DNA of 51,334 nucleotides from Stenotrophomonas maltophilia (GCF_013464915.1 NZ_RAVT01000023.1:1-51334), one strand, 5' to 3'. Shown: positions 1-9,856, counted from the stretch's first letter. Notes: a model not told the origin generated them from the sequence alone. Translations and numbers: made by a program.

Positions 1-4
1 AGGA

Positions 5-134
5 AACTGTCGAAGGCGGGGTGGGTCCGGTTGAGGGGGTGTGAGCGGCATGGATGCCGCGACCAAGCCCCCATGGACGGGTTTACGGCGTCCCCCTCAA
101 CCGGACCCACCCCGCCAACCCACGGATAGCCGGC
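5..134 (+). repeat. Structured intergenic repeat, copy A
   Basis: Two perfectly complementary 25-nt arms (15-39 and 92-116) enclose an internal hairpin with arms GCGGCAT and ATGCCGC. The same element, including about 10-18 nt of flank on each side, recurs in inverted orientation at 51157-51286. It lies directly upstream of rsmD. The long open frame running through it into rsmD is not supported as coding because the palindrome dictates its sequence. Function is unknown; it could be a mobile repeat or a structured transcript. Confidence 0.85.
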
Positions 135-247
135 TTTTGCCTTTGCTTCGGCTGTTGCTCCGGCCTCTGCGGGTGCCGGGCGCCGCCCGGCCGAACTACA
201 ATCCCGCTCATGCTGAAATTCTCGAACAACCCCCACCGGGAGCGCCG

Positions 248-1362
<1,115 letters not shown>

Positions 1363-1422
1363 GCCCTGCTGTACCCGCACCCCATTACGTACAACACCAC
1401 GCACCATTCCGGGAGGAAACCC

Positions 1423-1914
1423 ATGAACACCACCATGCGCGCGATGCTGATCGCTTCGTTGGCCCTGGCCTTCACCGCCTGCAAGAAGGAAGAGGCCGCT
1501 CCGGTCGACGAGGCCAAGCAGGCCCTGGTCGCCCCGGCCAAGGATGACGATGCAGGCTGGAAGAAGTACCTGCAGGAAGTGGCCATCCAGAACATGGGCA
1601 ACATCACCAACAGCCCGTTCCTGTACTACCTCTCGCCGGAATCGGACCCGGACTTCCAGGCCAAGTACGAGCGCCAGACCGAGAGCGCGACCCAGGCCGT
1701 GGCCCGTGGCGTGCAGCCGGGCAACATGCTGGCCTTCGGTTCGTCGGCCTCGGGCAAGATGGCTGACATGATCCAGGCCGTGTTCAAGGACGTGGGGCCG
1801 GATTCGATGAAGGGCGTGCGCGTCGTCTTCATCGGCCAGTCGGCCGACAACGCCCGCGTGCAGGCTGCGATCCAGCCGACCGGTGCCGAGTACATTTTCG
1901 TCGAAGCCAAGTAA
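1423..1914 (+). CDS. Small putative lipoprotein, unknown function
   Basis: A 163-residue protein with a short hydrophobic N-terminus ending in the lipobox-like LAFTAC followed by a Lys/Glu-rich stretch, so probably an exported lipoprotein. GGGAGG lies 7 nt before ATG 1423; ATG 1435 is an alternative. The mature part has no motif I recognise and contains no further Cys. A near-C-terminal stretch (VRVVFIGQSADN) could be a beta strand and loop. It sits alone between coaD and the ferredoxin gene on the same strand. Confidence 0.7.
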   Translation: MNTTMRAMLIASLALAFTACKKEEAAPVDEAKQALVAPAKDDDAGWKKYLQEVAIQNMGNITNSPFLYYLSPESDPDFQAKYERQTESATQAVARGVQPGNMLAFGSSASGKMADMIQAVFKDVGPDSMKGVRVVFIGQSADNARVQAAIQPTGAEYIFVEAK

Positions 1915-2046
1915 GACCGAGCCATGGCGGCCATGCTCCGGCATGGCCCGGGCGGCGTCCTGCAAGGGCGCCGCTGATGACCTGACCGGCCCGCGCGCCC
2001 GCGTTGGCCGGTCCTTTGTCCCAGGGCGCGGGCGAGGAGTATCGCC

Positions 2047-2328
2047 GTGTCGCTGAAAATCAACGAGCTCTGCGTCAACTGCGACGTATGCGAGCCGGCC
2101 TGCCCGAACCAGGCCATTGCGATGGGTGAAACCATCTACGTGATCGACCCTGCGCGCTGCACCGAATGCGTGGGCCATTTCGACGAGCCACAGTGCGTGG
2201 TCGTCTGCCCGGTCGAGTGCATCGATCCGGACCCGGAGATCGTGGAAACGGAAGACCAGCTGCTGGCCAAGCTGCGCCAGCTGCAGCACGATCACCCCGA
2301 ACTCTACGCGGAGCCCCCATCCGAATGA
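2047..2328 (+). CDS. yfhL: YfhL-type 2[4Fe-4S] ferredoxin
   Basis: A 93-residue ferredoxin with one cluster motif CVNCDVCEPACP and a second CTECVGHFDEPQC...CPVEC, the extended spacing typical of the YfhL/Alvin ferredoxin group. It is expected to be a cytoplasmic electron carrier. The start is GTG at 2047 with GAGGAG 8-10 nt upstream. Its TGA overlaps the next ATG by two bases (ATGA at 2325-2328), so it is translationally coupled to the gamma-glutamyltransferase gene, a pairing also seen in related genomes. Confidence 0.88.
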   Translation: MSLKINELCVNCDVCEPACPNQAIAMGETIYVIDPARCTECVGHFDEPQCVVVCPVECIDPDPEIVETEDQLLAKLRQLQHDHPELYAEPPSE

Positions 2329-4055
2329 AGACGCTGATCGCCCGCCCCCTGCTGCTGCTCGGCCTGCTGCTGAGCCCGATGGCCTGGGCCGACAGCCCAG
2401 CCCGTGCCGAGCGCCCCGAGGGCGCCGCCATTGCCAGTGGACATGCGCTGGCCACGCAGGCCGGCATCGACATCCTGGCGCAGGGCGGCAACGCCTTCGA
2501 CGCGGCGGTGGCGGTGTCGTCCACGCTGGCGGTGGTCGAGCCGATCAGCTCCGGCCTGGGCGGCGGCGGCTTCTTCCTGCTGCATGACGCGGCTACCGGC
2601 AAGGACGTGATGCTGGACGCGCGCGAGACCGCTCCGGCGGCGGCCACGCCGCAGGCTTTCCTCGACAAGCAGGGCAACCTGGACCGTGATCGCTCGGTCA
2701 ACGGTGCTTGGTCGGCCGGTATTCCGGGCCTGCCTGCGGCGCTGGTCGAACTGTCCGCCAAGCACGGCAGGCTGCCGCTGTCTGCATCGCTGCAGCCGGC
2801 GATCCGCATCGCGCGCGAAGGCTTCCCGGTCTACGACCGCATGGCCAAGGGCTATGCCTCGCGCCGCGAAGTGATGGAGCGCTACCCCGGCACCCGTGAG
2901 GTCTACCTGCGCAACGGCAAGCCGATCGCCAGCGGTGACCTGTTCAAGCAGCCGGAACTGGCGCAGACGCTGGAGCGCCTGGCGGCCGGTGGCTTCGACG
3001 GCTTCTACAAGGGCCAGACCGGAAAGCTGTTGCTGGCCGGCGTGAAGCAGGCCGGCGGCAAGTGGACCGCTGAAGAGCTGGCCGGCTACCGCGTGAAGCA
3101 GCGCGAGCCGATCGTGTTCAACTACAACGGCTGGAAGATCACCACCGCGCCGCCGCCGTCGTCCGGTGGCATCGCGCTGGCCAGCATGCTGCAGATCCTG
3201 GAAGGCTGGGACATCAGCAAGATGGACCCGGCGCACCGCACCCACCTGGTGGTTGAGTCGATGCGCCGTGCCTACCGCGACCGCACTTTCTTCCTTGGCG
3301 ATCCGGACTTCGTGCAGATCCCGCAGAAGGTGCTGACCAGCAAGGATTACGCACAGGGCCTGCGCGCCACCATCCATCCGGAGAAGGCCACGCCCAGCGA
3401 CCTGCTGTCGGGCAACCCGACCCCGCTGGAAGACGACGAGACCACGCACTTCTCGATCATCGACCGTGACGGCAACCGTGTCGGCGCCACCCAGACCGTC
3501 AACCTGCTGTACGGCTCGGGGCTGATTCCGAAGGGCACCGGCGTGCTGCTGAACAACGAGATGGACGACTTCGCGCTGAAGCCGGGTACGCCCAACGCGT
3601 TCGGCGTGATGGGCTATGAAGCCAATGCGCCAAAGGCGGGCAAGCGCATGCTCAGCTCGATGACGCCGACCTTCATGGAGAACGCCGACAAGGTGGTGGT
3701 GCTGGGTACCCCGGGTGGCAGCCGCATCATCACCATGGTGCTGCTGGGCATCCTCGGCTACGACGCTGGCCTGGATGCGCAGCAGGTTGCCGCGCTGCCG
3801 CGCTACCACCACCAATGGCTGCCTGACCTGATCGAAGCCGAGGACGATGCGTTCGACGCGGCGACGGTGAAGCAGCTGCAGGCGATGGGCCACAAGATCG
3901 ATCTGCCGGGCAATGTTGCCGCGGGCGGCCGCGGTTCCAGCCACGTGTGGGGCAACCTGCAGACCGTGGAATGGGACCGTAAGGCGAACAAGCTGTTCGG
4001 CGGCAGCGACCCACGCAATCCGGTCGGCAGCGCCCAGGTCGTGCCGGCACGTTGA
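2325..4055 (+). CDS. ggt: Gamma-glutamyltransferase (glutathione hydrolase)
   Basis: A 576-residue precursor with a signal peptide (cleavage probably after MAWA, residues 19-22), so periplasmic. The family is an N-terminal nucleophile hydrolase that self-cleaves before a Thr; here the candidate nucleophile is T373 in DETTHFSI. The N-terminal region has NAFDAAVA and SGLGGGGF and the C-terminal region PGGSRI. It hydrolyses or transfers the gamma-glutamyl group of glutathione. The start at 2325 gives a proper signal peptide and overlaps the ferredoxin stop; the longer frame upstream is a shadow of that gene. Confidence 0.94.
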   Translation: MKTLIARPLLLLGLLLSPMAWADSPARAERPEGAAIASGHALATQAGIDILAQGGNAFDAAVAVSSTLAVVEPISSGLGGGGFFLLHDAATGKDVMLDARETAPAAATPQAFLDKQGNLDRDRSVNGAWSAGIPGLPAALVELSAKHGRLPLSASLQPAIRIAREGFPVYDRMAKGYASRREVMERYPGTREVYLRNGKPIASGDLFKQPELAQTLERLAAGGFDGFYKGQTGKLLLAGVKQAGGKWTAEELAGYRVKQREPIVFNYNGWKITTAPPPSSGGIALASMLQILEGWDISKMDPAHRTHLVVESMRRAYRDRTFFLGDPDFVQIPQKVLTSKDYAQGLRATIHPEKATPSDLLSGNPTPLEDDETTHFSIIDRDGNRVGATQTVNLLYGSGLIPKGTGVLLNNEMDDFALKPGTPNAFGVMGYEANAPKAGKRMLSSMTPTFMENADKVVVLGTPGGSRIITMVLLGILGYDAGLDAQQVAALPRYHHQWLPDLIEAEDDAFDAATVKQLQAMGHKIDLPGNVAAGGRGSSHVWGNLQTVEWDRKANKLFGGSDPRNPVGSAQVVPAR

Positions 4056-4059
4056 CCCG

Positions 4060-4082
4060 GTAGTGCCGGCCGCTGGCCGGCA
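4060..4082 (+). repeat. GTAG palindromic repeat (SMAG/REP type)
   Basis: A GTAG tetranucleotide followed by a GC-rich palindrome (TGCCGGCC / GGCCGGCA), immediately after the ggt stop codon. Same family as the elements at 5099, 13482, 16517, 41967 and 48936. Confidence 0.85.
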
Positions 4083-4098
4083 ATCTGGCTCAATACCG

Positions 4099-4128
4099 AA
4101 ACCCCGCCACGGCGGGGTTTTCTGTTTT
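4099..4128 (+). terminator. Rho-independent terminator after ggt
   Basis: The stem AAACCCCGCC / GGCGGGGTTT (4099-4120) with a 2-nt loop is followed by a T-rich run. It could act in both directions, but the only upstream gene on either side reading into it is ggt. Confidence 0.85.
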
Positions 4129-4171
4129 CTTCCTAGCGATTATTTAACGGGCCGGCGCCGATAATCGGAGA

Positions 4172-5059
4172 ATGAAACTCTGGTCTATTCGTGGAAACTC
4201 GCAACGCCTCGATGGCGGTGCGATGTTCGGCAACGCGCCGCGTGCGTTGTGGGAAAAATGGGCGGCACCGGACGAGCTCAATCGCATCGAGCTGGCCTGC
4301 CGTGCGCTGCTTGCCAGCCCGCTGGAAGGCAAGACAGTGCTGTTCGAAACCGGTATCGGCGCGTTCTTCGATCCTCGCATGCGCGAGCGCTACGGCGTTC
4401 AGGAAAGCCAACACGTACTGATCGATTCGCTGCGCGAAGCCGGTTTCGAGCACGAGGATATCGATGTCGTGGTGCTCAGCCACCTGCACTTCGATCATGC
4501 CGGTGGCCTGCTGGCGGCATGGAGTGAAGGGCGTGAGCCGGAACTGCTGTTCCCCAATGCGACCTATGTGGTCGGTGCGCAGCATTGGCAGCGCGCCATG
4601 CAGCCGCATCCGCGCGACCGGGCCAGCTTCATTCCGGAGCTGCCGGGCCTGCTGCAGGCCAGCGGCCGCCTGGAAGTGGTGGACGGCGAGTATTCGAAGG
4701 TACTGGGTCGCAGCGTTCGCTTCAGCTACAGCGACGGCCACACGCCGGGGTTGATGCTGGCCGAGATCGTCGGCCACGCGCACGCCGGCGAGGATGCGCA
4801 CGGCGGGGTGGTGTTCTGTGCCGACCTGATTCCCGGCCGCTCATGGGTGCATGTACCGATCACCATGGGCTACGACCGCAACGCCGAACTGCTGATCGAC
4901 GAGAAGCGGCAGTTTCTTGAGGACAAACTGGCGCGCAACGTGCATCTGTTTTTCACCCACGATCCGCAGGTGGCACTGGCGCAGCTGGGGCGCGATGACA
5001 AGGGGCGTTTCGTGACCCTGCACGAGCAGGGGGAACTGAAGGCGCGCGCGCTGGGGTAA
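4172..5059 (+). CDS. MBL-fold metallo-hydrolase
   Basis: A 295-residue cytoplasmic protein (no signal peptide) of the metallo-beta-lactamase superfamily. The zinc motif HLHFDHAGG is at residues 104-112 (H104, H106, D108, H109). A later SDGHTPG supplies another metal His, and FCADLIP and FFTHDP fit the remaining metal-binding strands. The overall shape resembles quorum-quenching lactonase-like or generic MBL hydrolases, but the substrate cannot be told from sequence. It is monocistronic, between a terminator upstream and a hairpin downstream. Confidence 0.87.
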   Translation: MKLWSIRGNSQRLDGGAMFGNAPRALWEKWAAPDELNRIELACRALLASPLEGKTVLFETGIGAFFDPRMRERYGVQESQHVLIDSLREAGFEHEDIDVVVLSHLHFDHAGGLLAAWSEGREPELLFPNATYVVGAQHWQRAMQPHPRDRASFIPELPGLLQASGRLEVVDGEYSKVLGRSVRFSYSDGHTPGLMLAEIVGHAHAGEDAHGGVVFCADLIPGRSWVHVPITMGYDRNAELLIDEKRQFLEDKLARNVHLFFTHDPQVALAQLGRDDKGRFVTLHEQGELKARALG

Positions 5060-5065
5060 TGAAAT

Positions 5066-5087
5066 GGCCGGGCATTGCCCGGCCTTT
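5066..5087. terminator. Terminator hairpin between convergent genes
   Basis: The stem GGCCGGGCA / TGCCCGGCC with a TTT tail lies 7 nt after the MBL hydrolase stop. Together with the adjacent GTAG palindrome it separates this gene from the convergent PsiF-repeat gene. Confidence 0.7.
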
Positions 5088-5098
5088 CACAGACGGCG

Positions 5099-5121
5099 GT
5101 AGATCCACGCCATGCGTGGAT
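5099..5121 (+). repeat. GTAG palindromic repeat
   Basis: GTAG followed by ATCCACGC / GCGTGGAT. The same 23-nt sequence occurs at 13482-13504, so these two are near-identical copies. Confidence 0.85.
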
Positions 5122-5144
5122 GGCGTTTTATCCGAATGCAACCG

Positions 5145-5438
5145 TTACGACGCCTTCAGGCAGCTGCTCATGAAGGTCTTGCGCGCGTCACCGGCCAGCT
5201 TCTTGGCGCCGGCGTCGGCGTTGCACCTGCGCATGCGTTCCTGCTGCGCATTGGCCGGCTTGGCGTCGGCAGCGTGGCCACTGAGGCAGGAACTCTGCGC
5301 GGTCTTGTAGGCATCACCCTTCAAGCCCTTGTTCTTGGCCGAGCAGTCGGCCATGCGCTGCTGCTGGGGCGTGGTGGCATTGGCGGCCAGGGGCAGGCTG
5401 ACCAGCAGGACAGCAGCCAGCAGGAAAGAAGCTTTCAT
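5145..5438 (-). CDS. PsiF-repeat small secreted protein
   Basis: A 97-residue protein with a signal peptide (MKASFLLAAVLLVSLPLAANA). The mature part has two imperfect repeats of the PsiF type: RMADCSAKNKGLKGDAYKTA with SSCL, and RMRRCNADAGAKKLAGDARK with SSCL, each with paired Cys. E. coli psiF is a phosphate-starvation gene, but the biochemical role is unknown. The start was chosen at ATG 5438 for the signal peptide and an upstream GGAG; the longer frame has no such start. Confidence 0.82.
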   Translation of the reverse strand: MKASFLLAAVLLVSLPLAANATTPQQQRMADCSAKNKGLKGDAYKTAQSSCLSGHAADAKPANAQQERMRRCNADAGAKKLAGDARKTFMSSCLKAS

Positions 5439-5527
5439 CGAGGACACTCCAAGCGGTGGCGTGTGCGCGGAGCATTGGCCTGCGGGTAGCAAGGCCACGT
5501 GAAGAATCGTGCCGCGGCAGCGACTGC

Positions 5528-5575
5528 TTGCAGCGGCATTCAGATCGGCGTATTACTTAGCCATATGGGTAAGTA
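5528..5575 (+). promoter_or_regulatory. arsR-type promoter with operator over the start codon
   Basis: A -35-like TTGCAG (5528-5533), a 17-bp spacer and a -10-like TATTAC (5551-5556) predict transcription starting at about 5563-5565, essentially at ATG 5565. An imperfect 22-bp palindrome (5554-5575; arms ACTTAGCCAT and ATGGGTAAGT, one mismatch) covers the end of the -10 and the start codon. No Shine-Dalgarno lies before the ATG. This suggests a leaderless mRNA autorepressed by its own product. Confidence 0.6.
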
Positions 5576-5924
5576 TGACCGCGCCATTCAAGACGTGTTC
5601 CAGGCATTGGCCGACCCGACCCGTTGCGCGATCGTGGCCGCGCTGGGGCAGGGGCCGCGCACGGTGTCGGTGCTGGCCGAGCCTTTCCAGATGGCCTTGC
5701 CCTCGCTGATGAAACATCTGGCCGTGCTGGAGCGCAGTGGCGTGGTGCGCAGCCGCAAGCAGGGACGTGTACGCACCTGCGAACTGGTGCCGGAACGGTT
5801 GGGCCAGGCCGAGCAATGGCTGGCCGCGCAGCGCGCCGTGTGGGAGGCGCGCGCCGACCGCATGGTCGAGTTTGTCGAAACCCTTCACCGACAGGAGCAG
5901 GCCCATGGCCGTAGACGCAGGTGA
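5565..5924 (+). CDS. ArsR/SmtB-family transcriptional regulator
   Basis: A 119-residue winged-helix regulator. Residues about 8-90 form the HTH (FQALADPTRCAIVAAL, then SLMKHLAVLERSGVVRSRKQGR). No metal-binding Cys pair (ELCVC type) is present, so it is the non-metal subgroup usually paired with SRPBCC/AHSA1 proteins. I chose ATG 5565 because the upstream frame lacks conserved sequence and the predicted promoter ends there. It overlaps the next gene by 20 nt, implying coupled translation. Confidence 0.86.
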   Translation: MGKYDRAIQDVFQALADPTRCAIVAALGQGPRTVSVLAEPFQMALPSLMKHLAVLERSGVVRSRKQGRVRTCELVPERLGQAEQWLAAQRAVWEARADRMVEFVETLHRQEQAHGRRRR

Positions 5925-6384
5925 CAACCCCGAGACCGATCTGGTCATCAGCCGCGTACTGAACGTACCGCGCGCCGCCCTGTGGCGGGCGTGGACCGAC
6001 CCGGCGCTGCTGCGCCAGTGGTGGTGCCCGAAGCCATGGAGCACCGAGGTGCGTGCCTTCGACCTGCGCCCCGGCGGGGCCTTCCACACCTTCATGCAGG
6101 GCCCCGACGGTGGCAGCAGTGACAATCCGGGCAGTTTCCTGGAGATCGTGCCGCAGCAGCGCCTGGTGTTCACCTCGATGCTCGGCCCGGGCTGGCGGCC
6201 GCAGTCACCGTGGCTGGGCTTCACCGCCATCATCACGATGGAGGACGAGGGCCAGGGCTGCCGTTACACCGCGCGGGTGATGCACCCGGACAAGGCCCTG
6301 CGTGACCAGCATGAGCAGTTGGGCTTCTTCGACGGCTGGAACACCGTCATCGGCCAGCTGGAAGCGTTCGCGGCCGGTCTTTAG
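5905..6384 (+). CDS. SRPBCC (AHSA1-like) domain protein
   Basis: A 159-residue single-domain protein of the START/AHSA1 superfamily. Diagnostic pieces are the N-terminal VISRVLNVPRAALWRAWTDP, LLRQWWCP, the middle DLRPGGAFHTFM and a C-terminal GWNTVIGQLEAF helix that closes the hydrophobic cavity. Such proteins bind small hydrophobic ligands. Its 5' end lies inside the ArsR gene, so the two form one operon and may be functionally linked; the ligand is unknown. Confidence 0.85.
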   Translation: MAVDAGDNPETDLVISRVLNVPRAALWRAWTDPALLRQWWCPKPWSTEVRAFDLRPGGAFHTFMQGPDGGSSDNPGSFLEIVPQQRLVFTSMLGPGWRPQSPWLGFTAIITMEDEGQGCRYTARVMHPDKALRDQHEQLGFFDGWNTVIGQLEAFAAGL

Positions 6385-6394
6385 TACAGCGTTT

Positions 6395-6483
6395 GGGGTC
6401 AGAGCCCTCTCCCGTGGAGAGGGATCCGACCCCCCGCAGCTGTTGGGGTCAGATCCCTTTCGCTGCGAAAGGGCTCTGACCCT
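6395..6483. repeat. Two tandem GGGGTCAGA palindromes
   Basis: Two adjacent inverted repeats (6395-6433 and 6445-6483), each beginning GGGGTCAGA and ending in its near complement. The first has GAGCCC on the left and GGGATC on the right; the second has GATCCC left and GGGCTC right, so they look like mutually inverted copies. Further copies are at 39686-39725 and, cut by the window edge, at 51312. They fill the gap between the convergent SRPBCC and upp genes and may terminate both. Confidence 0.8.
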
Positions 6484-6494
6484 GGTCCGCCGGT

Positions 6495-7127
6495 TCAACC
6501 GACACGGGTACCGAAGATGCGGTCGCCCGCGTCACCCAGGCCCGGCAGGATGTAACCCTTGTCGTTGAGCTGGGCATCGATGGCCGCGGTGTAGATTTCC
6601 ACGTCCGGGTGCACGGCCTTGACCGCGTCGATGCCTTCCGGCGCGGCCACCAGGAAGATGCCCTTGATGCGGCGGGCACCGGCACGCTTGAGCATGTCGA
6701 TGGTGGCGATCAGAGTGCCGCCGGTGGCCAGCATCGGGTCCAGGATCAGCGCGTCGCGCTCTTCCAGGCGGCCGGTCAGGCGCTCGAAGTAGGGCACCGG
6801 CTGCAGGGTTTCCTCATCGCGCTGCAGGCCGACCACGCTGACGCGCGCGGCCGGGATCAGCGACAGCACGCCGCTGAGCATGCCCAGGCCGGCACGCAGG
6901 ATCGGCACCACGGTGATCTTGGCGCCGGCGATGCGCTGCACGGTGACCGGGCCGGCCCAGCCGGGCAGGGTGTGCGGTTCGGTGTCCAGGTCGGCGGTGG
7001 CCTCGTAGGCCAGCAGCGTGCCCAGTTCATTGGCCAGCTCGCGGAAATCCTTGGTGCTGAGCGCGGCATTGCGCATCAGGCCGATCTTGTGCTGCACCAG
7101 CGGGTGGCGCACTTCGACGATCTTCAT
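6495..7127 (-). CDS. upp: Uracil phosphoribosyltransferase
   Basis: A 210-residue cytoplasmic enzyme that makes UMP from uracil and PRPP (pyrimidine salvage). The PRPP-binding loop DPMLATGGT and the uracil-binding C-terminus [17 protein letters not shown] are both present. Start ATG 7127 gives [16 protein letters not shown], the family N-terminus; the longer frame upstream is not conserved-looking. The Shine-Dalgarno is weak. It is transcribed away from the TonB-receptor operon. Confidence 0.96.
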   Translation of the reverse strand: MKIVEVRHPLVQHKIGLMRNAALSTKDFRELANELGTLLAYEATADLDTEPHTLPGWAGPVTVQRIAGAKITVVPILRAGLGMLSGVLSLIPAARVSVVGLQRDEETLQPVPYFERLTGRLEERDALILDPMLATGGTLIATIDMLKRAGARRIKGIFLVAAPEGIDAVKAVHPDVEIYTAAIDAQLNDKGYILPGLGDAGDRIFGTRVG

Positions 7128-7225
7128 GGTCGGGAAGGGGAAAAGGAGAGAGGACGCCATTTTGCCGGATTGGACGCCCAACCCCAAACCGGGGCCGGAG
7201 GCGGCCTGCATGAAATGTGCAGATC

Positions 7226-7244
7226 CATGTCACGGCCATGCAAC
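7226..7244 (+). promoter_or_regulatory. Possible degenerate PhoB box
   Basis: A direct repeat of CATGTCAC and CATGCAAC with an 11-bp period, 51 nt before the TonB-receptor start. PhoB boxes are 11-bp-period direct repeats of CTGTCAT; only the first copy matches well (TGTCA), so this is weak. It is proposed because the operon appears devoted to phosphate scavenging. Confidence 0.25.
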
Positions 7245-7294
7245 CTTGCGGACATACCGTGCAGACCCATTCTTAACAGGAATGGGGATTCCCA

Positions 7295-9856
7295 GTGCAT
7301 ATCAAGACTCCGTTGGCCGTTGCCATCACCCTGACCCTGGCGATGGGGGCTGCGGCACCACTGCAGGCGGCCGGGCAGCAGGCGGTCGCCGCCACCGGTT
7401 CGGTGGCCGCCGATGCGGTCGACCTGGACCGCATTGAAGTGCGCGCCCAGCTTGAATCGCAGATCCGCGCGGTGGACCTCAAGCGCAGCAGCGACGCGAT
7501 CGAAGATGCGGTGTCCTCCGATGCGCTGGGCCAGTACCCGGACAAGAACGTGGCCGAATCGCTGCAGCGGCTGCCGGGCATCAGCGTCACCCGCGACCAG
7601 GGCGAGGGCCGCTTCGTGGTCATTCGTGGCCTGGATGCCAATCTCAACAGCGTCAGCGTGGATGGCATCGCCGTGGGCACGCCGGAGGATTCCAGTCGCG
7701 CCGCCCCGCTGGATGTGATCCCGTCCGATTCCACCGAGCGCCTGCGCGTGGTCAAGTCGCCCACCCCGGACATGCCCGGCGACGCCATCGGCGGCGCGGT
7801 GCTGGTCGAGTCGGCCTCGGCCTTCGACCGTGACGGTCGCAGCCTGCGCGGCAAGATCGAGGGCAGCCACCAGCAGCTGTCCGGCGAGACCAGTCCAAAG
7901 GCGGCCTTCAACTACAGCGAGGTGTTCAACGACACCTTCGGCGTGGCGCTGGGCGTGAACTACCAGAAGCGGAAGTTCGAGTCGGACAACACCGAAGTGG
8001 AGTACGGCGGCGAGGATGACGCCGCCCCCGGTGACGTGACCGCGATCAACCTGCAGCACCGCAAGTACGAGATCGAGCGCAAGCGCATCGGTGCCAACCT
8101 CAACCTCGACTGGCGCCCGAACGAAGACAGCAGGTACTACCTGCGCACGCTGTACAGCCAGTTCGACGATGCCGAAACCCGCCAGCGCGTGATCTTCAAC
8201 TTCGACGACGCCAGGATGGTCAAGACCGGCACCGACCAGTACCGCCTGGACGGCATGCCGAAGGATTCCATCGACAAGCGCATGCGCTATCGCACCAAGA
8301 AGGAAAACACCTTCGCGGCCAGCCTCGGTGGCGAGAACAAGCTGACCAACGCCGTGGTCGACTACAAGGTTGGCTACACCCGTACCGAAGAGCGGGTGAA
8401 TGACGAGATGGAAGCGCGCTTCAAGCTCAACGGCAAGGCCTTCAATGGCACGCTTGACCAGAGCAGCCGCCTGCCCAGCTACAGCTTCGACAATCCGCAG
8501 TGGCTGGACAACAGCAACTACGCTTTCGACCGCTTCGTGCTCTCGCCCAAACAGGTGAATGACAAGGAACACAGCGCGCAGGTCAACGTGCGTTTCGACG
8601 GCGACAGCGGCAGCATCAAGATCGGCCTGCTGGGCCGCTGGCGCGACCGCGACGTCAATGTCGACGAGAACGAACTGCGGGTCGGCCCGAAGGTCGCGCT
8701 GTCGAGCTGGAGCACCTCCTCGCCCGAACACCGCCACGGCAACCTGGGCGACGGCATGGACTCGGCTGCGATGCGCGCGTTCTGGGCGGCCAATGGCAGC
8801 CAGTACAGCGCGCGCCCGCAGGACATTGGCGGCAATGCGATGACCTCGCTGGAAGAGGACTACGTGGCCAGCGAGGACATCTTCGCCAGCTATGCGATGG
8901 GTACCTGGGACATCGGGGCGCTGCGCATCATCGGCGGCGTGCGCGTGGAGAACACCCAGTTCAAGGCAACCGGCAACCAGGTGGACGTGGCAGCCAACGG
9001 CCGCAGCTTCACCGTCACCCCGCGCGTGGCCAACAGCAGCTACACCAACGTGCTGCCGGGCCTGCACCTGCGCTACGACGCCGCAGACGACTGGGTGCTG
9101 CGTGCCTCGGCCAACAAGACCGTATCGCGTCCCTCGTTCGGTGACATTTCACCGCGCGTGGGCTACAGCCGGGGTGACGAGGAGGTGCGCCTGGGCAATC
9201 CGGAACTGGACCCGTACGAATCGAAGAACATCGACCTGTCGGTGGAGAAGTACATCGGCAGCAGCGGCATTGTCTCGCTGGGCCTGTTCCACAAGTCGAT
9301 CGACGGCTACATCGTGGAAACCGTGCGTACCAATGATCCGGCCTACGGCGGTTTCGACGTGACCCAGCCGATCAACGGCCGCAAGGCCACCGTGCGTGGT
9401 GCCGAGTTCAACTGGCAGCAGCAGCTGGCCTTCCTGCCTTCCGGCCTGGATGGACTGCTGGTCGGTGCCAGCGGCACCTGGCTGGACACCACGTTCGATG
9501 CCGGCATCAAGGACCGCCCAGGCGAGGACTTCACCCTGCCGCGCGCCTCCAAGCACGTCTACAGTGCCCACATCGGCTATGAGAAGTACGGTCTGAGTAC
9601 GCGGCTGGCAGCGGTGTACCGCAGCGAGTACCTGGACAGCATCGGCAAGGGCCGTGCCTTCGATATCTACGTTGCGCCGAACACCCAGCTCGACTTCTCG
9701 CTGGACTACAAGTTCACACCGCGCGTGAGCATGTACCTCGAAGCGCAGAACCTGCTGGACAAGCCGCTTGAGCTGTACCAGGGCACGCGCTCGCGCACGC
9801 TGCAGATGGAAGAATATGGCCGTACCTACGCGCTGGGCCTGAAGGTGGCACTGTGA
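7295..9856 (+). CDS. TonB-dependent outer-membrane receptor
   Basis: An 853-residue receptor with a signal peptide (cleavage near LQAAG, residue 25-27), a TonB-box-like DLDRIEVRA (43-51), a plug domain at about 60-170 containing YPDKNVAESLQRLPGISV and FVVIRGLDANLNSVSVDG, and a C-terminal 22-strand barrel. It resembles the Xanthomonas/Caulobacter type of large TonB receptors. The start is GTG 7295 after AATGGGG. Its stop overlaps the start of the phytase-like gene, so it heads a four-gene operon and probably imports the products or substrates of those phosphatases. Confidence 0.9.
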   Translation: MHIKTPLAVAITLTLAMGAAAPLQAAGQQAVAATGSVAADAVDLDRIEVRAQLESQIRAVDLKRSSDAIEDAVSSDALGQYPDKNVAESLQRLPGISVTRDQGEGRFVVIRGLDANLNSVSVDGIAVGTPEDSSRAAPLDVIPSDSTERLRVVKSPTPDMPGDAIGGAVLVESASAFDRDGRSLRGKIEGSHQQLSGETSPKAAFNYSEVFNDTFGVALGVNYQKRKFESDNTEVEYGGEDDAAPGDVTAINLQHRKYEIERKRIGANLNLDWRPNEDSRYYLRTLYSQFDDAETRQRVIFNFDDARMVKTGTDQYRLDGMPKDSIDKRMRYRTKKENTFAASLGGENKLTNAVVDYKVGYTRTEERVNDEMEARFKLNGKAFNGTLDQSSRLPSYSFDNPQWLDNSNYAFDRFVLSPKQVNDKEHSAQVNVRFDGDSGSIKIGLLGRWRDRDVNVDENELRVGPKVALSSWSTSSPEHRHGNLGDGMDSAAMRAFWAANGSQYSARPQDIGGNAMTSLEEDYVASEDIFASYAMGTWDIGALRIIGGVRVENTQFKATGNQVDVAANGRSFTVTPRVANSSYTNVLPGLHLRYDAADDWVLRASANKTVSRPSFGDISPRVGYSRGDEEVRLGNPELDPYESKNIDLSVEKYIGSSGIVSLGLFHKSIDGYIVETVRTNDPAYGGFDVTQPINGRKATVRGAEFNWQQQLAFLPSGLDGLLVGASGTWLDTTFDAGIKDRPGEDFTLPRASKHVYSAHIGYEKYGLSTRLAAVYRSEYLDSIGKGRAFDIYVAPNTQLDFSLDYKFTPRVSMYLEAQNLLDKPLELYQGTRSRTLQMEEYGRTYALGLKVAL

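Noticed and set aside
41..247. N-terminal extension of rsmD through the repeat
   Set aside because: This sequence is the structured repeat's palindrome, not conserved rsmD; the GTG start with GGGAG explains the family N-terminus.
7124..9067. 647-codon minus-strand frame over upp leader and TonB receptor
   Set aside because: Composition is that of an antisense shadow and it lacks any domain; the receptor is clear on the other strand.
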